Below are positions 33,841 through 42,227 of a DNA stretch of 42,324 bases, piece after piece. How positions within the stretch are numbered: position 1 is the first letter of the stretch; each line of letters opens with the position of its first letter. Made by a program: the position numbers and the translations under genes. Under the pieces are notes generated by a model. That model was not told the origin of the DNA, made no database searches, and was given only the letters and a program-made list of their open reading frames with translations. Source of the DNA: JASHVB01 sp049522565 (lineage in GTDB: Bacteria > Pseudomonadota > Alphaproteobacteria > Acetobacterales > Acetobacteraceae); the NCBI GenBank assembly GCA_049522565.1, contig JBEKNT010000045.1, positions 1 through 42,324 on the forward strand, in the 5' to 3' direction.

Positions 33841-34269
33841 TCACCCGACGCGGGTCACCCGCCCGCTATGCGGGTCCATGGTGAAGCGCGCGATCACCGA
33901 GCCCTCCTGCGTCGCCAGCGTGAAGCCGATCGCGCCGTCGGGCGCCGCCGCCACGTTGATCACCTTCCAGGTGTGATTGCCGCGCCACAGCAGGAACCCT
34001 TCGACGATCTTCTGCACGTCCGGCGGGCTCAGGTTGCGGTCGGCCTGGCGAAACACCAGCGCGAAGGTGCCCGGCGCTATCGGATGATGGTGCTCCCGCC
34101 AATGCTGCATCCATCCCATCGGCCCGGGCCCGGGGTGGGCCCGCCCGGGTCCCTCCATTCCCGGCCCAGGCCCGGGCGGCGGTGCAGGCTGGGCGTAGCT
34201 GATCAGGCTGCCGACAGTGGCGCCGCCGATCACGAAAGCCGCGGCGGCAGCGAGCAAGGTCTTACGCAT
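33841..34269 (-). CDS. small secreted Met/His-rich protein, PepSY-like
   Basis: Predicted 142-residue exported protein of unknown function. A signal peptide (KTLLAAAAAFVIGGATVGSL) is cleaved near residue 26. A Pro/Gly-rich linker (APPPGPGPGMEGPG) precedes MGWMQHWREHHHP, a cluster of Met and His that could bind copper or another metal. The C-terminal half (FALVFRQADRNLSPPDVQKI; AIGFTLATQEGSVIARFTMD-PHSGRVTRVG) resembles a single PepSY-like fold. It is divergent from the response regulator gene across 140 bp and is the obvious candidate target or modulator of that system. Confidence 0.7.
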   Translation of the reverse strand: MRKTLLAAAAAFVIGGATVGSLISYAQPAPPPGPGPGMEGPGRAHPGPGPMGWMQHWREHHHPIAPGTFALVFRQADRNLSPPDVQKIVEGFLLWRGNHTWKVINVAAAPDGAIGFTLATQEGSVIARFTMDPHSGRVTRVG

Positions 34270-34409
34270 CGTTTATTGTCTCCCGGAAGCGTGAGTGCCC
34301 CCTCTAGATAGACCCGCCAGGTTAGCGGACTGCGCCGGGCGGGCGACGAAATGCAACGGATTGCAACGCGCCCTGCCCTAGCAGCCGAATCTAGCGTATT
34401 CTGCCCCGT

Positions 34410-35129
34410 ATGGACCAGCCGCCGCACATCATGGTGGTGGACGACGACCGGGAAATCCGCGACCTGCTCGCGCGATTCCTGGAAAAGCACCGGATTCGCG
34501 TCACCGCCGTGCGCGACTCGCGGGAGGCGCGCCGGGCCTGGGCCAACGGCCATTACCAGCTCGTCGTGCTCGACCTCATGCTGCCGGGTGAGCCGGGACT
34601 CGATTTTGCCCGCTGGCTGCGCAGCCAGTCCGATGTGCCGATCGTGATGCTCACCGCCATGGGCGAGGAGACCGACCGCATCATCGGCCTGGAACTCGGC
34701 GCCGACGACTACGTGCCCAAGCCGTTCAACCCACGGGAATTGCTCGCCCGCATCCGCGCCGTGCTGCGCCGTGTCGGCGACAGCATCGGGCCACGCCACG
34801 AGAACGGCAGCCGGCCGTTGCGCTTCGCCGGCTGGACCCTGGAGCCGGCGCGCCGCCGATTGCTCAATCCGGACGGCGTCGAGGTGGCGCTCACCGGCGG
34901 CGAATACGACCTGCTGGTGGCCCTGGTCGAACGGGCCAACCGTGTGCTGACCCGCGACATGTTGCTCGACCTGCTGCGGGGCCGGCAGGCCGGCCCGTTC
35001 GATCGCGCGATCGACGTCGCTATTTCGCGTCTGCGCCGCAAGCTGGAGGATGACGGGCGCAACGCTCAGCTCATCAAGACGGTGCGCGGCGGCGGCTATG
35101 TCCTGGCGGCGACGGTGGAGCACGCGTGA
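34410..35129 (+). CDS. OmpR/PhoB-family response regulator
   Basis: Predicted 239-residue DNA-binding regulator. The receiver domain (IMVVDDDREIRDLLARFL) has acidic residues 11-13 and phospho-acceptor Asp55 (LVVLDLMLPGEPG), with the conserved Thr in MLTAMGEE and Lys in DYVPKPFNPRELLARI. The winged-helix effector follows: LTGGEYDLLVALVERANRVL, RDMLLDLLRGRQAGPFDRAID and RLRRKLEDDG. GTGA overlap with the histidine kinase gene. Likely to bind the 140-bp divergent promoter region shared with the Met/His-rich protein gene. Confidence 0.95.
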   Translation: MDQPPHIMVVDDDREIRDLLARFLEKHRIRVTAVRDSREARRAWANGHYQLVVLDLMLPGEPGLDFARWLRSQSDVPIVMLTAMGEETDRIIGLELGADDYVPKPFNPRELLARIRAVLRRVGDSIGPRHENGSRPLRFAGWTLEPARRRLLNPDGVEVALTGGEYDLLVALVERANRVLTRDMLLDLLRGRQAGPFDRAIDVAISRLRRKLEDDGRNAQLIKTVRGGGYVLAATVEHA

Positions 35130-36478
35130 TTCTCCGACTTTGGCCGCGCAGCCTGGCGGCCCGCACAGCCTTCGTTCTGCTGGTCGGGCTCATCCTCGTC
35201 CAGGTGGCCGGGCTGGCCATTCACGCGATGGATCGCATCGACGTGCAGCGGCTGGGGCAGGCCCGCACACTCGCCTTGCGGGTCGTCGGGCTGTATCGCA
35301 CCGTCGTGCTGACAACGCCGGAACAGCGCGAGGAGGTTCTGGCGGAGCTGCATCGCGGCCCCGGGTTGACCGCCGAACTCAGCAAGGACCCGCCCGTCAC
35401 CGATCTGCCGCCGATGCCGCTGCCGGTGCAGCGGCTGTTCCGCGTCAGCATGAACTTCGTCGGAGTGCCCGGGCCGCAGCGCTGGCGCGACCTGCAATTC
35501 CTCGGCGGGCCCGACATGGGCCGCGTCGTCATCGGCCTGCGCTTGCCCGACGGTGAGTGGCTGAACGTCACCGCGGCGCTGGAGCCGGTGCGGCCGTGGC
35601 ACTCGCCGACGTTTCTCGCCGCCTTCCTGCTGATGACCGTGGTGGCGGCCGGGCTGACGCTGTGGGCGGTGCGCCGGCTGACCGCGCCGGTGCGCACGCT
35701 CGCCGCCGCCGCCGAGGCGCTGGGCCGCGACGTGAACGCCCCGCCGCTGCCGGAGGACGGGCCGCTGGAGGTCGCCATCGCCGCTGCCGCCTTCAACACC
35801 ATGGCGGCGCGCATCCGCCGCTTCGTGCAGGACCGCACCGACCTGCTGACCGCGATCGGCCACGATCTGCGCACCCCGATCACCCGCCTGAAGCTGCGTG
35901 CCGAGTTCATCGAGGACGACGAGCAGCGCGGCAAGGTGCTGGCGGACCTGGAGGAGCTGGAGGCGATGGTCTCCGCCACCCTGGTGTTCGGCCGCGACGC
36001 GCGCACCGGCGAGGCGGTCTCGGCGCTGGATATGGCGGAGCTGCTGCGGACCTTGCTGGACGAGGCGGGCGATGCGCGGCCCGAAGCGGCGCCGAACCTG
36101 GCATACGAGGGGCCGCCGCATTGGACGGTGCGCGCCCGGCCGCTGGCGCTGAAGCGGGCGCTGACCAACCTGATCGCGAATGCGGTGATGTACGGCGGCG
36201 GGGCGCGGGTGCGGCTGGTCCCGCCGGTGTCGGTCGGTGCGGCCGGGGCAATGCTGACGATCGAGATCGAGGACGATGGCCCGGGGATTCCGCCGGGCGA
36301 CCTGGAGCGGGTGTTCGAGCCGTTCCATCGCGGCGAGCCCAGCCGCAACCGCGAGACCGGTGGGGTCGGGCTGGGGCTGCCGATCGCGCGCAACATCATG
36401 CGCGCGCATGGGGGGGATGTGGTGCTGGCGAACCGGCCCACCGGGGGCGCGAAGGCGACGGTGACGCTGCCGGCGTAG
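35126..36478 (+). CDS. sensor histidine kinase (EnvZ/CpxA-like layout)
   Basis: Predicted 450-residue inner-membrane kinase. TM1 at residues about 12-31 (AFVLLVGLILVQVAGLAI), a periplasmic sensor of about 130 residues with no named domain, TM2 at about 160-180 (FLAAFLLMTVVAAGLTLWAV), HAMP (RRLTAPVRTLAAAAEALGRD), dimerisation helix with His246 (AIGHDLRTPITRLKLRAEFI), then ATPase N-box NLIANAVMYGG, G1 IEDDGPGIPPGD and G2 GGVGLGLPIARNIM. Complete. Signal unknown; the Met/His-rich protein divergent from the pair hints at metal or envelope stress. Confidence 0.95.
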   Translation: MILRLWPRSLAARTAFVLLVGLILVQVAGLAIHAMDRIDVQRLGQARTLALRVVGLYRTVVLTTPEQREEVLAELHRGPGLTAELSKDPPVTDLPPMPLPVQRLFRVSMNFVGVPGPQRWRDLQFLGGPDMGRVVIGLRLPDGEWLNVTAALEPVRPWHSPTFLAAFLLMTVVAAGLTLWAVRRLTAPVRTLAAAAEALGRDVNAPPLPEDGPLEVAIAAAAFNTMAARIRRFVQDRTDLLTAIGHDLRTPITRLKLRAEFIEDDEQRGKVLADLEELEAMVSATLVFGRDARTGEAVSALDMAELLRTLLDEAGDARPEAAPNLAYEGPPHWTVRARPLALKRALTNLIANAVMYGGGARVRLVPPVSVGAAGAMLTIEIEDDGPGIPPGDLERVFEPFHRGEPSRNRETGGVGLGLPIARNIMRAHGGDVVLANRPTGGAKATVTLPA

Positions 36479-36741
36479 GGCCCGGACCGTCTCACGGGCG
36501 TCTCGTTTTGCTGTGCTGGAGATTGCGGCGCGTTGGCTGAGACGCGGGGCTGTGCCTGCGTTTCGCCATGCGGTTCCACCCGTCATGCCTGGACTTGTCC
36601 CGGTTCCGGCCGTCCGCCCCCGGCCAGCCGTGCGCAGATGGCGCCGGGTCGAGCCCGACCATGCCGGCTTGCGGAGCGTCACGGCGGGCCACAGGAGTGA
36701 TGCACGTACGGCACGGGGGTCGGCGACACCGCAGGGCTGCA

Positions 36742-37101
36742 CTGGTGCATGGGCTTTTGCCGGCCCACGCGGATCGGGACCGTTGGCCCGGGGTGCTGTC
36801 GGCCGGGCGCGTTCTGGTGCATGGGCTTCTGCCCGCCCACGCGGATCGGGACCATTGGCCCGGGGTGCTGCCGGCCGGGCGCGTCCTGGTGCATGGGCTT
36901 TTGCCGGCCCACGCGGATCGGGACCATTGGCCCGGGGTGCTGCCGGCCGGGCGCGTTCTGGTGCATGGGGTATTGCCGGCCCACGCGGATCGGGACCGTT
37001 GGCCCGGGGTGCTGCCGGCCGGTCGCGTTCTGGTGCATGGGGTCTTGCCGACCCACGCGGATCGGGACCATTGGCCCGGGGTGCTGCCGGCCGGTCGCGT
37101 T
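36742..37101. repeat. 72-bp tandem array, five units
   Basis: Five near-identical units start at 36742, 36814, 36886, 36958 and 37030 (exact 72-bp period); each begins CTGGTGCATGGG and ends with a GCCGG-GCGCGT-like tail. Units differ by 1-6 bases. 72 is a multiple of three, so all six frames stay open; the + frame reads LVHGLLPAHADRD then WPGVLPAGRV. There are no unique spacers, so it is not a CRISPR. The 260 bp before it (36479-36741) show no gene. Confidence 0.9.
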
Positions 37102-37180
37102 GCCAGGGCAGCCGGTTCCGCCGCAGCGCCGGCCGGGGCGCAGGCGGCCGACGCGCCGGGTGCCGCTCGTCGCGGTTGGT

Positions 37181-37360
37181 CTGATGCATGGACTCCTGCC
37201 CGCGTGCGCAAACGAGCGGTGGCGCCGTGCGGGACTGCCAGCCGGGCCCGTTCTGGTGCATGGGCTCTTGCCGCCGCCGTCCTCTCTGGGCTCCGGCCCG
37301 CACATGGCAACCGCGCGGCGGCGCCGTCGTGCGCCGGTGCATGGGCTTCTGCCGCTATTC
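37181..37360 (+). repeat. diverged outlying copies of the 72-bp unit
   Basis: A 72-base copy at 37181-37252 (CTGATGCATGGACTCC start), a second beginning at 37253 and a third at 37334 keep the same start pattern. In one + frame they still read MHGLLPACA, then LPAGPVLVHGLLP, then VHGLLPL. That frame is one base off from the main array because the block 37102-37180 is 79 bases long. Confidence 0.6.
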
Positions 37361-38057
37361 GCAAAGCAGTGTCGGCCGCTTCGGTCGGCACAACCATGAC
37401 CCGGCATCTGGCAATCGGGGCGAAGCCGATGGCACGCTGCCTCGGTGCAACCGCTTCCGTCACGGCACGCAACGCGGCGCGGTCCGGTGCCGCAGTGCAG
37501 CGGCGTGCGGGATGGGCGGCAGCGCCGGCTCCGCCGCGTCCTGCCGATGCGGCGCGCGGCAAAGTCCGGCGGCAGGTGGTTGCCGCGGCGTATCGCGTCC
37601 TGCCGCAAGCACACGCGGCGGATGACGGTGACGAGGCGGCGGTCGCGGACGGGCGACGGAATGGGCTCCCGGGCCTGCGGCGCATCGGCGCGTGAGTTCG
37701 GTGCAAATGACGAACGGAAGAGATACGGGCGCGCTCCTGACGGGTGCTTTGGCCGCTGACGGTATCATCTTCTAGGAAAATTATCCAGGACGACGGCGGT
37801 TTGCGCCGGTTGGGTTGGCATCCGGCGGTTGGTCTGCTGCGTCGATGCTGGGCGGCGTGCCCATGCGGTCAGAGCGATCGTCGCTGTGCAGCCCGCGCTC
37901 GGCCCCGCCGGCGATTATTGGCTTGCGCCGTGCCGCCTGACATCGCCGCGGAGCACCGCCTCGCGCTGCACAGTTCGACTCGGACCGATTGCCGCGTCGC
38001 GTCACGCTCCCGGCCACCCGGGAGCGCGCCGGTCAGTTTGAATGCCGGGTTTCGACC
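37361..38057. other. gene-poor GC-rich stretch
   Basis: About 700 bp with several open frames on both strands but no family motif, signal peptide or ribosome site that favours one. The first 300 bp may be further decayed copies of the 72-bp unit (GGTGC words recur). I see no gene here. Confidence 0.5.
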
Positions 38058-38244
38058 GAGGCTGTGTAAAAACTCAACGCTGCGATTGGACCGCAGAATA
38101 TTCTTCCGTCGTTGCCTTCTGTCGCGCAGGACTCTTCCGTTTTAATGGTTCCCTTGGGCGAACGCAGCAAATTATGGTTCCCTTGGGCGAACGCAGCAAA
38201 TTATTGCGCCGAATCGTTACGCAGGGGCGTTTTTACACAGCCTC
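38058..38244. mobile_element. 187-bp MITE-like element
   Basis: Perfect 16-bp terminal inverted repeats GAGGCTGTGTAAAAAC (38058-38073 and complement ending 38244), with weaker pairing beyond, are flanked on both sides by GACC (38054-38057 and 38245-38248), a 4-bp target duplication. It has no transposase gene. Removing it and one GACC restores TTTCGACCCATTGCGGACAT, a known type of dispersed intergenic repeat. A full-length parent insertion sequence is expected elsewhere in the genome. Confidence 0.75.
38145..38202. repeat. 29-bp perfect tandem duplication inside the MITE
   Basis: ATGGTTCCCTTGGGCGAACG-CAGCAAATT occurs twice head to tail (38145-38173, 38174-38202) without a mismatch, which indicates a recent slippage or an internal feature of the element. 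Confidence 0.9.
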
Positions 38245-38278
38245 GACCCATTGCGGACATTCAAATGTTCGCATGGTC

Positions 38279-38659
38279 GGCCCATCCGGGAAAACGCACT
38301 TACGAAGTCATGCTTGCTCCACGCATCCCAGGTGTTGCGCGGAAAGGGGTGTTACGCCGAGTTCGGTCGCGATGCGATGATGGCGATGGGCCTGGTGAAG
38401 GCGGCCCAGGTGGCGCAGACGGAGATCGCCAGCGAGGTGATGCTGATCAACGAGCGGTGGCGGCAGAAGAACCGGCCGCCGGTGGACAAACGGTGACGAG
38501 CCGCTGATCAACGACGCATACGTGCCGCTCAAGCGGATCCTCCTCCCGGGCGCGCAGCCACGCTACGATCCGCTACAGGCCGATCTTCTGGCGCCAAAGC
38601 CGGATGGTGGGGCGCCCGAACCCCGCGGCTGGCGGGCCGGACTGGGCACGTCGAATTAG
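38279..38659 (+). pseudogene. possible broken hypothetical gene
   Basis: One + frame reads GRDAMMAMGLVKAAQVAQTE then VMLINERWRQKNRPPVDKR and stops at 38494-38496. The next frame continues plausibly with EPLINDAYVPLKRILLPG and QADLLAPKPDGG to TAG at 38657-38659. Codon bias looks coding, but the family is unknown and the 5' end is not clear. A frameshifted remnant next to the MITE is my best reading; it could also be noncoding. Confidence 0.3.
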
Positions 38660-38774
38660 GCGCGTCGTCCGCAACAAGACCAGTCTGCCGCTTCCCCCGC
38701 GCCCGCTGTCACCAGCCATGTTTATCGCCACAGACAGAAGTTTCAGTGGCTCCAACGCGGGGCGGCTTACCGTT

Positions 38775-39770
38775 TCATTTCTGCCCCAACCGGAATGTCG
38801 CGGTCAGGAACTCCTTCAACGCCACCGTCGTGGCCGTCGTTGCTGCCTCGTTATAGGCGATAGTTGCGCCTCTCTCCACGCACGGATCATTCAGATCAAA
38901 CGGTTTGCCGGTCGCGATGTTCAGAACCTGTCCGGCATCGCCTTCCGCGAGATGGCAATTGCGTTGGGTTTGCGCCAGAGGGATCTTCATGGGCTCCTTC
39001 AAAACAAAGGTATCATATGCATGAGTTGCATCCGGGTATTCCGCGAGTGTGATATCGGCCGCGTTCTTCTTCAACCGTGCGACGTAGTCGCGGCAGGGCT
39101 GGATTGAAACCCAATCGTCGGCCATGCCATGAAACAGACGGATTGGCGCGCCCGTCACCTTGTCGTCGTCCCGAAAAGTTGTGTTGCACGGTGTGTAAAG
39201 ACCAATATGCGCGGCGAACTTCACATTTTCCGGACCATACATTTTCCGGAATCTCTCAATGCTGGAAGAGACCGCCGCCACGGCCCCCTTTGAGAAGCCC
39301 ATCACGGCAATCCGGCCAGGGTCGATCCTCGGGTGCCGCGCCAACTCAGCAAGTGCACGATACGCATCGACCATCATCGCCAGGTTGTCCAACTGAGATT
39401 GATCCGTGATCGTATTATAAATACCTCGACCTGAGAAGCTGTCGACGATGAATACCGCGACGCCGACGCTATTGATTTCCTTGGCCCACCGATCGGTACT
39501 CGCACCGATTCCGCCCGAACCCTGGATTAGTATCACGGCTGGAAGCTTATCATTCCCCGCTCCCGGAATGCGCAGCTCCCCCGCCAGGGTCACGGGCTTG
39601 CCATCCTTGGCGCCAGTAAGAAATTGCTTGGTGGTGAGTGTTACCGCCTCGAAGGGGCGCATTTCCAGTCGTTGAGCATTTGCAGCCCCGGCGCTTGCGA
39701 ACAGAAGACCGATCGCGATCGCCATCGCGCATTTTGCAAATAGCCTCCGTGCGGTTTCGGTGACGTCCAT
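38775..39770 (-). CDS. secreted dienelactone hydrolase-like alpha/beta hydrolase
   Basis: Predicted 331-residue exported hydrolase. A signal peptide runs to about residue 32 (AIAIGLLFASAGAANAQ). The nucleophile is Ser160 in GFSKG, the acid is Asp218 or 219 (HGMADDW) and the base His250 (YPDATHAYD), as in DLH-type enzymes; the oxyanion loop is LIQGSGGIG. AAGGAA lies about 8 bases before the ATG. G+C is visibly lower than in neighbouring genes, and it sits alone between decayed sequence on both sides, so horizontal acquisition is possible. Substrate unknown. Confidence 0.88.
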   Translation of the reverse strand: MDVTETARRLFAKCAMAIAIGLLFASAGAANAQRLEMRPFEAVTLTTKQFLTGAKDGKPVTLAGELRIPGAGNDKLPAVILIQGSGGIGASTDRWAKEINSVGVAVFIVDSFSGRGIYNTITDQSQLDNLAMMVDAYRALAELARHPRIDPGRIAVMGFSKGAVAAVSSSIERFRKMYGPENVKFAAHIGLYTPCNTTFRDDDKVTGAPIRLFHGMADDWVSIQPCRDYVARLKKNAADITLAEYPDATHAYDTFVLKEPMKIPLAQTQRNCHLAEGDAGQVLNIATGKPFDLNDPCVERGATIAYNEAATTATTVALKEFLTATFRLGQK

Positions 39771-40149
39771 CCGTTTTTTCCTTCACGGTTGTCGGTTTTG
39801 TGGATTTGGCTTTCGTATATCGTCCCGTGGCCATCGGGGGGGAAAGCCCGCCACGCTGCGACAATGATCCACTATGGATGATAGCACAACAGGTCGGGAG
39901 CGCTGCTGGATCAGGTGCTTCTACCCGTCCCGGCGGTGCGTCGCGCCGGTCTGGAGTTCATATGTTCGACGGATGACCTTCTGCGTGCGCCGATACAGGT
40001 TGCGTCACCCGGTAACGGATCGCCGCGTCCCACCGAAGCCAGCCTTTCGGACCTGGCCCTAACCCCGGGAGACCGACATGAAACGTGCGAGGTCCACGAC
40101 AGGCGGTGGTCCGCGGATTGTCATGAAGCCGCTCGTACCGCGGAGGTAC
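39771..40149. other. 380-bp region without a recognised gene
   Basis: This is the upstream region of the hydrolase gene. It includes an AT-richer stretch near 39790-39830 that could hold its promoter. Short frames up to 100 residues occur but carry no motif. Confidence 0.5.
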
Positions 40150-40185
40150 CGAAGGTCCGCTTACCACCCATTGCGGACTCCCCGA
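40150..40185. repeat. GGTCCGCTTACCACCCATTG-type dispersed repeat fragment
   Basis: GAAGGTCCGCTTACCACCCA followed by TTGCGGACT is the pattern behind the often-misannotated peptide AMGGKRT in alphaproteobacterial genomes. A related ACCCATTGCGGACATTC is the sequence split by the MITE at 38245-38262. Confidence 0.5.
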
Positions 40186-40437
40186 ACGCCACCATCCGCC
40201 ACGCGCCCGGCAACGGATAGAGGCTGGCTGCCGCCGCGGCCAATGCCGCGCAGCGCAAGCCGCACGGCGGAGAACCCAGCGTCAGGCCGCGCAGATAGAA
40301 ATTGCTCCGGCGCCCGCGCGGCAGGCGCTGCGCGAGCGTCGCGATGGCGCGGTGCCAGCCGCGCGGCGCGCTTTCCAGCACCGGCAGCAGACGCCCGAGC
40401 GCCGGCAGCGCGCGGCGCAATCCGTGCGGTCTGCCGC
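40186..40437 (-). pseudogene. decayed partial copy of the SafE/DsbD_2-type gene
   Basis: The minus frame reads LRRALPALGRLLPVLESAPR, GWHRAIATLAQRLPRGRR, GLTLGSPPCGLRCAALAAAA. It aligns with LRRMVPALGRLLPGLERAPR, GWNQAIARLTRGLDRNRR, GLALGFLPCGFLYAALAAAA of the intact protein encoded at 41406-42179. Both the N-terminal third and the last part are missing, and the PCG helix is damaged. It begins right after the transglutaminase stop and runs into a dispersed repeat. Inference: a partial duplication that has degraded. Confidence 0.75.
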
Positions 40438-40447
40438 CGCGCGCTGC

Positions 40448-41326
40448 CTATGCGGTAACGCGGACCTCCACCGACATCTCCTGAAAGGCGTCGGACGCTC
40501 CCACGAAACTGCCGACCACCGGCATGGCCTGCCGGATGTCGCGCGCGACGGCAACCGGGATCAGATTGGCGCCCCCGACACTGCGGTTGGTCGGATCGCA
40601 GGTGATCCAGCCGGCGCCCGGCACAAAGACTTCCGCCCAGGCATGGGTCGATCCCGCATCGCCCTGTGCCACACTGTTCGGCTCCGGATGGTAGAGATAG
40701 CCGGAGACGATCCTCGCCCCGAAGCCGAGGCTGCGTGCCGCCTCGGCGAACAGGACCGCGAAATCCCGGCAGGATCCCCAGCCGCGATCGAGCGTCTGGT
40801 TCGGCGACTGGGTGCCCTCATCCTCCCGGCTCTGATAGGAGATCCAGCCGGAAACGCCGGCGCTGAGGTCTTTCAGCAAGGCCAGCGTGTCGGTCGGGTC
40901 GGCGCGGACGAACGCCCGCGTCCAGTCCCGCAACCGCCCGACCGGGTCCGGGTATTGCTGGATCGTCAGCGCGCCGAGGTCGGTCCACTCGTCGTCGGAA
41001 TACCGGAAGGGATAGCAAATCGCCGAGGCCGCGACGTCGAAGACGGGCCAGGCGGCCGCGTCGAGTTCAAGTTTCGCGACGCTCTCGATCACCAGCGTGT
41101 CGGCCATGGTCTGAAAGCTGGCGGTCGCGACGGCATTGCCGAAGACGTCCTGCGCCCAGGTCACCGCCGCGGCTTGCGCGACCGTGACATCGCTCGAAAT
41201 CAGGCGAAGGTCGCGGCTCTCGCGCGGGCGCAGCATCAAACGGTGCGGCCCGAGCTGCACCGGCTGACGATAGCGATAGCGCGTCGTGTGACGTATCGTC
41301 AGTGCGATCAACGCAAGCTCGTGCAT
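40448..41326 (-). CDS. transglutaminase-like cysteine protease family protein
   Basis: Predicted 292-residue cytoplasmic protein. The bacterial transglutaminase N-terminal beta domain starts TIRHTTRYRYRQPVQLGPHR. The core papain-like domain has Cys186 (GWGSCRDFAVLFAEAARSLG), His228 (STHAWAEVFVPGAGW) and Asp244 (CDPTN), a complete triad. Family members (COG1305) are proteases or amidases, often beside ATP-grasp or circularly permuted ligase genes; those are absent here. The start at 41326 lacks a clear ribosome site. It sits between the intact and the decayed copy of the SafE-type gene. Confidence 0.92.
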   Translation of the reverse strand: MHELALIALTIRHTTRYRYRQPVQLGPHRLMLRPRESRDLRLISSDVTVAQAAAVTWAQDVFGNAVATASFQTMADTLVIESVAKLELDAAAWPVFDVAASAICYPFRYSDDEWTDLGALTIQQYPDPVGRLRDWTRAFVRADPTDTLALLKDLSAGVSGWISYQSREDEGTQSPNQTLDRGWGSCRDFAVLFAEAARSLGFGARIVSGYLYHPEPNSVAQGDAGSTHAWAEVFVPGAGWITCDPTNRSVGGANLIPVAVARDIRQAMPVVGSFVGASDAFQEMSVEVRVTA

Positions 41327-41405
41327 GGGCGCATGCGCGGCAGGCTAGAGCAGAGTGGGCTGTCTCCGCAAACGCGGAGCATGTTTTCCTCCGTTGCTTC
41401 GTCGC

Positions 41406-42179
41406 CTACACCCCTGTCGTCAGTCGTTGCAGCGCCAGCGCCCCCAGCAACGCGGCATTCAGCAGCATCACGGCCGGCGCGGCGACCGCGATGCCGCGCT
41501 GCCACTGCCTCCCGGCGGCCTGTCCGACGATGCCGACCACCATCAACGCGGGTGCGGTGCCAAGGCCGAAGGCCAGCATGCCGAGCGCTCCCAGCACCGG
41601 GCTGCTGCTCGTCGCCGCTGCCGCCAGAGCCGCGTAGAGAAATCCGCAAGGCAGGAAGCCGAGTGCCAGCCCGAGCAGATAGCCGCCGCCTCGGCGATTG
41701 CGGTCCAGGCCGCGCGTGAGGCGGGCGATCGCCTGGTTCCAGCCGCGCGGGGCGCGTTCCAGCCCCGGTAGCAGGCGGCCCAGGGCTGGAACCATGCGAC
41801 GCAATGCATGCATCAGGAACAGCCCCGCCGCGGCCAACAGCAGCGCCGCCGACAGCGCTCCGAACCAGGGCAGACGAGCCAGCATCGCGCCGCCCAGCCC
41901 GGCGACGGCGCCCAGCCCGGCATAGGTGGTCAGCCGTCCGCAATGGTAGGGCAGCAGAACGCCGGTGCCGACCCGTCGCCATTCGCACAACCGCGCTGCC
42001 GGCACGGCGGCCATCCGGTCGGCCACCTGGCCCAGCACGAAGCCGCCGCACATCGGCACGCAATGCATCGTGCTTCCGGCCGCGCCCGCGACAAACAGTC
42101 CGAGCAGCAGGCCGCCGCCGGCCAGCGGGCCCGGCGTGCCGCAGAAAGCGGTCAGCGTATCCAGAAGCGGTCCTGTCAT
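41406..42179 (-). CDS. SafE/DsbD_2-type membrane protein
   Basis: Predicted 257-residue inner-membrane protein with about six hydrophobic segments. The motif MHCVPMCGGFVLGQ near residue 38 and LGFLPCGFLYAALAAAA in the second half are the paired cysteine motifs of the family annotated as sulfite exporter TauE/SafE, DsbD_2 or UreH-like (PF13386). Members occur beside cbb3 oxidase assembly genes and are thought to move copper or thiols, but none of those genes is in view. ATG 42179 is chosen; the frame stays open upstream only because it runs through palindromic repeat A. Confidence 0.85.
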   Translation of the reverse strand: MTGPLLDTLTAFCGTPGPLAGGGLLLGLFVAGAAGSTMHCVPMCGGFVLGQVADRMAAVPAARLCEWRRVGTGVLLPYHCGRLTTYAGLGAVAGLGGAMLARLPWFGALSAALLLAAAGLFLMHALRRMVPALGRLLPGLERAPRGWNQAIARLTRGLDRNRRGGGYLLGLALGFLPCGFLYAALAAAATSSSPVLGALGMLAFGLGTAPALMVVGIVGQAAGRQWQRGIAVAAPAVMLLNAALLGALALQRLTTGV

Positions 42180-42227
42180 GCGTGGTCGTTCGCAGGGGGG
42201 AGTTGGACGGAGCGAGGAGACCAAGAC

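Noticed and set aside
36742..37101. CRISPR array
   Set aside because: The units are contiguous 72-bp copies with no variable spacers between short repeats, and no cas gene is nearby.
35096..37342. 748-codon open frame antisense to the histidine kinase gene and through the array
   Set aside because: It overlaps a complete kinase on the other strand, and the rest consists of the repeat array, which is open in every frame.
39874..40220. Small + strand genes upstream of the SafE pseudogene
   Set aside because: No ribosome site, no motif, and the frames run into a dispersed repeat and a decayed minus-strand gene.
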